NCBI GenBank assembly: GCA_902557415.1
Contig: CACEAA010000005.1
Location: 1 to 64,000, forward strand
From: an uncultured Pseudomonadota bacterium
GTDB lineage: Bacteria > Pseudomonadota > Gammaproteobacteria > Ga0077536
Direction: 5' to 3'
DNA: 64,000 nucleotides
The notes beneath the pieces were generated by a model, which made no database searches, was not told the DNA's origin, and worked only from the letters and a program-made list of their open reading frames with translations. This document shows, piece by piece, positions 59,805 to 64,000 of the stretch. Made by a program: the position numbers and the translations under genes. Numbering within the stretch: the first letter of the stretch is position 1; every line of letters starts with the position of its first letter.

Positions 59805-60829
59805 CTATAACTTCCTTGCCGATATTTATTTACAGCCATTTGGTGTTCCTCTAATCCGGCCGAAAAATGATGCCTACCGTCCCCTTTCGCAACAAAATAA
59901 AGCTCATTTCCTGGCCTAGGATTAAATGCGGCACTGATAGATATTTTACTAGGGTTCGCTATAGGAGTTAAAGGAAGACCGGGCCTTGTATATGTATTGT
60001 ATGGAGTGTCTTTTTGTAGATCCTCTTTAGTCAATACACCACTTCTATTTTCTCCGCGGCCATAAACCACTGTAGGATCAGCCTGAATACGCATGCCCAA
60101 ACTTAACCTTCGTGTAAACACACCAGATATGATCTCTACTTCGTCAATTAGGTTGGATTCTTTCTCAATTATCGAAGCTAGAATCAACCCTTCATACATA
60201 CTCGAGTAGGGCAACTTGGTTGTTCTTGAAACCCAAGCTCCTGTCAGTGTCTCGCACATTTTAAGGGCAGCTCTCTTTAATATTTGAATGTCTTTTGTAC
60301 CTGGCGAAAAGAAATAAGTATCGGGATAAAACCGGCCTTCGATGTGCTGAGATTGGAACGCGCAATTGGGAAAATCAATACCGAACGATTTAATACTCGC
60401 GTCAACATCTATATCGGTCTGTATTATACCTTCGGTTTGCTTTAATTGTTCTATGTAATCCCTTGCCCTCTTTCCTTCAACAAGTGTGACACTAAATAAT
60501 TTAGAATCTCCAACGATGATTTTATTGATTACACTTTCCGCCGTATCTCCTTGGCGCACTACATATACCCCAGCCTGCAGGGATCCTTCTAGGTTTAATA
60601 ATTTCATTCGGATTCGCATTGGTAATTTTGTGTCGATCATACCTTGAGCAATCAGGGTTTCCATGACAGCTGTAGCACTCGCGCCGGGCGGTATCTCAAT
60701 CTCGACCTCGTTCTCTAACGATAGGGGCGACTGCAGAGAGAGATTTACCACCATACCTGCAACTAAAATCCCGAGTAATGCATATGGTATATAAGCTTGC
60801 AGAGAAGAATATAGCGAGGCTGTCTTCAC
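59801..60829 (-). CDS. mltG: Endolytic peptidoglycan transglycosylase MltG
   Basis: MltG cleaves nascent glycan strands and sets their length. The 342-residue product has a single N-terminal transmembrane helix (IPYALLGILVAGMVVNLSL), a LysM-like region, and the YceG core with catalytic Glu in LASIIEKESN (about residues 207-216) and GMRIQADPTVVYG (about 246-258). In other gammaproteobacteria it follows pabC; here pabC is absent and fabF is directly upstream, 74 bases away. Confidence 0.92.
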   Translation of the reverse strand: MKTASLYSSLQAYIPYALLGILVAGMVVNLSLQSPLSLENEVEIEIPPGASATAVMETLIAQGMIDTKLPMRIRMKLLNLEGSLQAGVYVVRQGDTAESVINKIIVGDSKLFSVTLVEGKRARDYIEQLKQTEGIIQTDIDVDASIKSFGIDFPNCAFQSQHIEGRFYPDTYFFSPGTKDIQILKRAALKMCETLTGAWVSRTTKLPYSSMYEGLILASIIEKESNLIDEVEIISGVFTRRLSLGMRIQADPTVVYGRGENRSGVLTKEDLQKDTPYNTYTRPGLPLTPIANPSKISISAAFNPRPGNELYFVAKGDGRHHFSAGLEEHQMAVNKYRQGSYR

Positions 60830-60903
60830 AGTGGGTAACCGGAACCTATCAGTTGCGCCCTAGGCCCACACTTTAATTGTTATCAAAGTTTTCTAGTGTC
60901 ACG

Positions 60904-62142
60904 TCACAATGCCCGGAAAACTAAAGTTCCGTTAGTCCCGCCAAAGCCGAAGGAATTGGATAATGCTACTTTAATGGGCATATCGCGCGCGGAATTCGCA
61001 ACATAGTCTAAATCACAGTCAGGATCTGGGTTTTCGAGATTGATGGTGGGCGGAGCAATTTGCTCTTTTAGTGCGAGAATTGAATAGATCGCTTCTGCAC
61101 CTCCTGCCGCTCCGAGCATATGCCCTACCATTGATTTCGTGGAGCTCATTACTAAATCGTACGCATGGTTACCGAATACTGATTTAACGGCTTGCGTCTC
61201 AGCAAGATCTCCGGCGGGCGTCGACGTTCCATGCGCGTTGATGTAATTGACATCTTTCGAATCAATTTTTGCGTCTTCGATGGCTAACCTCATACAGTCC
61301 GCAGCCCCTGCCCCATTGGGTGCAGGCGCGGTCATGTGATGAGCATCGCTATTCATACCGAAACCTATTAACTCGGCATATATTTCTGCACCGCGGCTTT
61401 CAGCATGTTCTAATGACTCAAGCATTACTACCCCCGCGCCATCGCTTAACACAAATCCATCTCGCTCAAGGTCCCAAGGGCGACTTGCGCTACTTGGGTC
61501 ATCATTACGCGTCGAAAGAGCCTTGGCCGAAGCAAAACCACCGATCCCTGTAGGACATGTTGAGTACTCCGCACCACCAGCGATTATGGCATCTTGCTCG
61601 CCTCGCTCTATAGTCCTCGCAGCGAGCCCAATGCAATGCGCCCCTGTTGAGCAAGCCGACACTACGGCATAGTTGGCTCCTCTAATCCCATACCTTATTG
61701 AGAGGTGTCCCGATACCATATTAATGATATTACTAGGGACAAAAAAGGGTGAGATGCGCCTAGGCCCTCCATCTACGAATGACTGGTATCCTTTTTCGAT
61801 GCCGGGCAGCCCACCTATACCCGAACCTATAATTGTGCCTATTCGCTTACAATTAGACTCAGATATTTCTAAGCCCGAGTCTTGTATAGCCTGAATAGCA
61901 GCAGCGAGCCCGTAATGGATAAAGGGGTCCATTTTCCGCGCGTCTTTTACTGAGATGTCATAATCTGCAACGTCGAAATCTTTTATTTCTCCTGCGATAG
62001 TAGTCGCAAATCCAGAGGCGTCAAATGACTCAATCGGAGCAATCCCACTTACACCTTCTTTTATATTTTTCCATGATTTTTGGACGGTACTTCCGTTCGG
62101 AGCAACCAATCCTAAACCTGTGACTACAACACGATGATTCAA
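60904..62142 (-). CDS. fabF: 3-oxoacyl-ACP synthase II FabF
   Basis: FabF elongates acyl-ACP in fatty-acid synthesis. The 412-residue product has the nucleophile C164 in [10 protein letters not shown], and catalytic histidines in [11 protein letters not shown] (about residue 304) and [11 protein letters not shown] (about 340). It follows acpP in the operon after about 104 bases. Confidence 0.95.
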   Translation of the reverse strand: MNHRVVVTGLGLVAPNGSTVQKSWKNIKEGVSGIAPIESFDASGFATTIAGEIKDFDVADYDISVKDARKMDPFIHYGLAAAIQAIQDSGLEISESNCKRIGTIIGSGIGGLPGIEKGYQSFVDGGPRRISPFFVPSNIINMVSGHLSIRYGIRGANYAVVSACSTGAHCIGLAARTIERGEQDAIIAGGAEYSTCPTGIGGFASAKALSTRNDDPSSASRPWDLERDGFVLSDGAGVVMLESLEHAESRGAEIYAELIGFGMNSDAHHMTAPAPNGAGAADCMRLAIEDAKIDSKDVNYINAHGTSTPAGDLAETQAVKSVFGNHAYDLVMSSTKSMVGHMLGAAGGAEAIYSILALKEQIAPPTINLENPDPDCDLDYVANSARDMPIKVALSNSFGFGGTNGTLVFRAL

Positions 62143-62246
62143 ACTATATTATCCTTCTCTATACTCAATTAATAGACGAGACCAACCCACTCAATCGATA
62201 CGCAGTTTCTCTGCATTTTCAGTATTGAAAACGATCGAACAATTGG

Positions 62247-62480
62247 TTAGACGTGGCTATTAACGTAGTCAACTGCTTGCTGCACAGTAGTAATAGTCTC
62301 AGCATCTTCATCGGGAATTTCGGTTTTGAACTCTTCTTCTAACGCCATTACCAACTCGACAGTATCGAGAGAATCAGCACCTAGATCGTCTACAAAAGAG
62401 GCTGCACTGGTGACGTCTTCTTCCTTAACGCCTAGTTGTTCAACGACTATTTTCTTTACACGTTCTTCGACAGTACTCAT
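62247..62480 (-). CDS. acpP: Acyl carrier protein
   Basis: AcpP carries growing acyl chains on a phosphopantetheine arm. The 77-residue acidic product has the attachment serine S37 in [13 protein letters not shown]. It lies between fabG and fabF as in most gammaproteobacteria; a 151-base spacer separates it from fabG, enough for its own promoter. Confidence 0.96.
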   Translation of the reverse strand: MSTVEERVKKIVVEQLGVKEEDVTSAASFVDDLGADSLDTVELVMALEEEFKTEIPDEDAETITTVQQAVDYVNSHV

Positions 62481-62631
62481 TATTATGTAATCCTCCGATT
62501 AAAGCCACCAAAGATGTGGCGGGTGTTAGTGTAGTGCAAACCAAGCAAACTGCAAGCTACAGCTCGAAGTTTGTTTAAGTTTCTCTAATTCATTAATTTG
62601 CCGCATACGCCATTTTAACACTCATTTAGTG

Positions 62632-63360
62632 CTAAAGCATATGCATTCCTCCGTTAATATGCAGCGTTTCACCAGTAATGTAACTGGCATCATCAGACGC
62701 AAGAAACCCCACCGCAGCAGCTATTTCTGAAGCTTCCCCCATTCTTCCAGCCGGAATTTGACTAAGCATGCCTTCCTTTTGAGTATCTGTTAATTTTCCA
62801 GTCATGTCGGTATCAATAAACCCAGGCGCAACAGCATTCACAGTAATCCCACGACTGGCTACCTCACGAGCCAATGACTTCGTAAATCCAGTAACTCCCG
62901 CTTTCGCGGCGGCATAATTGGCTTGTCCAGCATTCCCTGAATGGGCAACAATTGAAGTAATGTTTATTATTCGACCAAATTTTTGTTTTACTAACGGCTT
63001 CAAAAAGTGTCGTGTCAACAAAAATACAGAATTTAAATTGGCTATCACAACATCATTCCATTCACTAGGTTTCATCCGTAACATAATATTATCTCTAGTT
63101 ATTCCTGCATTATTGACAAGAATAGACGGTGACAAATCTAAGTTGTTAAGTTCGTCACAAAATCCCTGTATTGAGTCCTCGTTCATTACATCTAAAACTA
63201 GCCCCTTATGACCCGGATGATCACGCTCTATCTTTTCTACTCCGTTTTGTGAGGTCGCAGTGCCTATCACTTGATGATCAGTCGCTACTAGCTTTCCGAC
63301 TATTGCTGCTCCAATTCCCCTACTAGCCCCCGTGACCAATGCTACTCGTTTTTCACTCAT
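62632..63360 (-). CDS. fabG: 3-oxoacyl-ACP reductase FabG
   Basis: FabG reduces 3-oxoacyl-ACP with NADPH. The 242-residue product has TGASRGIGAAI (about residues 10-20), NNAGITRDN (about 87-95), the catalytic Ser/Tyr/Lys in ITSIVAHSGNAGQANYAAAK, and a C-terminal HINGGMHML. It overlaps fabD by eight bases. Confidence 0.95.
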   Translation of the reverse strand: MSEKRVALVTGASRGIGAAIVGKLVATDHQVIGTATSQNGVEKIERDHPGHKGLVLDVMNEDSIQGFCDELNNLDLSPSILVNNAGITRDNIMLRMKPSEWNDVVIANLNSVFLLTRHFLKPLVKQKFGRIINITSIVAHSGNAGQANYAAAKAGVTGFTKSLAREVASRGITVNAVAPGFIDTDMTGKLTDTQKEGMLSQIPAGRMGEASEIAAAVGFLASDDASYITGETLHINGGMHML

Positions 63361-64000
63361 TGTTCAGTCCTATATCTCGTTTTGATTGCGCCTCTATGAT
63401 AGCTCTATCACTGAGAGGAATACATGTTATCAAGGCTTCGGAGCGCTTTACGAGCCCTGTCAGCACTTTCCCTGGACCACACTCGTAACAGTCTCTGTAC
63501 CCTAACTTTGCCAAGTACTCGATAGTATTATCCCATTTTACAGGCGAGTATAATTGTTGCTTTAAAACAGAACGGATCTCAACTGGATCTTGGTGCACTT
63601 TAACGTCAACGTTATGTATCACAGGAATTTGTGGGCTACGAATCTTGATAGACGACAAATGTTCCTCGAAGAGCTCAGCGGCAGGGATCATCAGTCGACT
63701 ATGGGCAGCGACGCTAACAGGAAGTTCCAAAGCTCTTTTTGCACCGGCAACTTTCGCTTGCTCACATGCTTTTGCAATAGCACTTTTTTCTCCCGATATA
63801 ACAATTTGCCCCGGAGCATTGAAATTAGCGCAATCACAGATCCCTATAGAGCTAACGGCTACACAAATGTCCTCCAACAAATCCTTCGAAAGACCAATAA
63901 CTGCAGCCATCCCCCCTTTTCCATCGGGACTGCTGTTTTGCATTAACTTACCTCTAGTCGCGACCAACTTAACCGCATCTTTGTAATTAAGTGCTCCGGC
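63353..64000 (-). CDS. fabD: Malonyl-CoA:ACP transacylase FabD (partial, 5' end beyond window)
   Basis: FabD loads malonyl onto ACP. The frame continues to the right edge, reading AGALNYKDAVKLVATRGKLM in the last bases; about 215 residues are present of about 310. The catalytic His is in PVSVAAHSRLM and the C-terminal QLYSPVKWDNTIEYL and CGPGKVLTGLVKR are family-typical; the GHSLG nucleophile lies outside the window. It overlaps fabG. Confidence 0.93.
   Translation of the reverse strand, partial: AGALNYKDAVKLVATRGKLMQNSSPDGKGGMAAVIGLSKDLLEDICVAVSSIGICDCANFNAPGQIVISGEKSAIAKACEQAKVAGAKRALELPVSVAAHSRLMIPAAELFEEHLSSIKIRSPQIPVIHNVDVKVHQDPVEIRSVLKQQLYSPVKWDNTIEYLAKLGYRDCYECGPGKVLTGLVKRSEALITCIPLSDRAIIEAQSKRDIGLNNE

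Overview
The window is a densely coded, moderately AT-rich bacterial chromosome segment holding about 60 genes. Gene content and order point to a gammaproteobacterium: adjacent parE and parC of Pseudomonas-like sequence, an epmB/efp/epmA module, an Hsp15-type S4 protein, an OprI-like Lpp, a fabD-fabG-acpP-fabF-mltG-tmk-holB-tatD run, and the DUF1329/DUF1302 pair. No rRNA, tRNA, CRISPR array, prophage or insertion sequence was seen. The finer taxonomy cannot be settled from the sequence alone; an uncultured, possibly marine lineage is an inference.

Region 1 (1-15.6 kb) is a molybdenum/tungsten cofactor island. moaC (cut by the window edge) diverges from moaD-moaE-pqqB. moeA, a DUF1329/DUF1302 envelope pair, a hydantoinase relic, mobA, a Tup-type oxyanion transporter (ATPase and permease but no binding protein), moaA, a CoxM-CoxS-CoxL-CoxG molybdo-hydroxylase operon and moaB follow. 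The island builds the cofactor and also encodes an enzyme that uses it. Its later maturation partners, xdhC and a MocA-like cytidylyltransferase, lie about 28 kb away (41.9-43.4 kb).

Region 2 (15.6-43.4 kb) is mostly housekeeping: an L,D-transpeptidase beside its probable Lpp substrate, mazG, ispA (frameshifted as read) with xseB, a rubrerythrin / Fe-S oxidoreductase / DUF3501 module, topoisomerase IV, the EF-P beta-lysylation set, a YoaA helicase, dUTPase, thioredoxin reductase, a quinone oxidoreductase, metK and ahcY, cysS-sufE, an IleRS2-type ileS with a swapped GIHH signature, and an orphan mlaC.

Region 3 (43.5-53.6 kb) is the accessory part: an unrecognised outer-membrane barrel; a three-gene 2-oxoacid:acceptor oxidoreductase operon with an FrhB-like electron-transfer subunit; a putative diiron protein (PF10118-like); a styrene-oxide-isomerase-like four-helix membrane protein; an SDR interrupted at a G8 tract; then TauE/SafE and YeeE/YedE sulfur-compound transporters. 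The diiron protein, isomerase and SDR together look like a possible oxygenation, epoxide-isomerisation and redox pathway. This is the best candidate for an undescribed system here.

Region 4 (53.6-64 kb) holds prpB-prpC-prpD (methylcitrate cycle) and the fatty-acid-synthesis / DNA-replication run, ending in fabD cut by the window edge. Two genes (ispA and the SDR) carry single-base indels in homopolymers. Either the assembly has homopolymer errors or these are real slippage sites.
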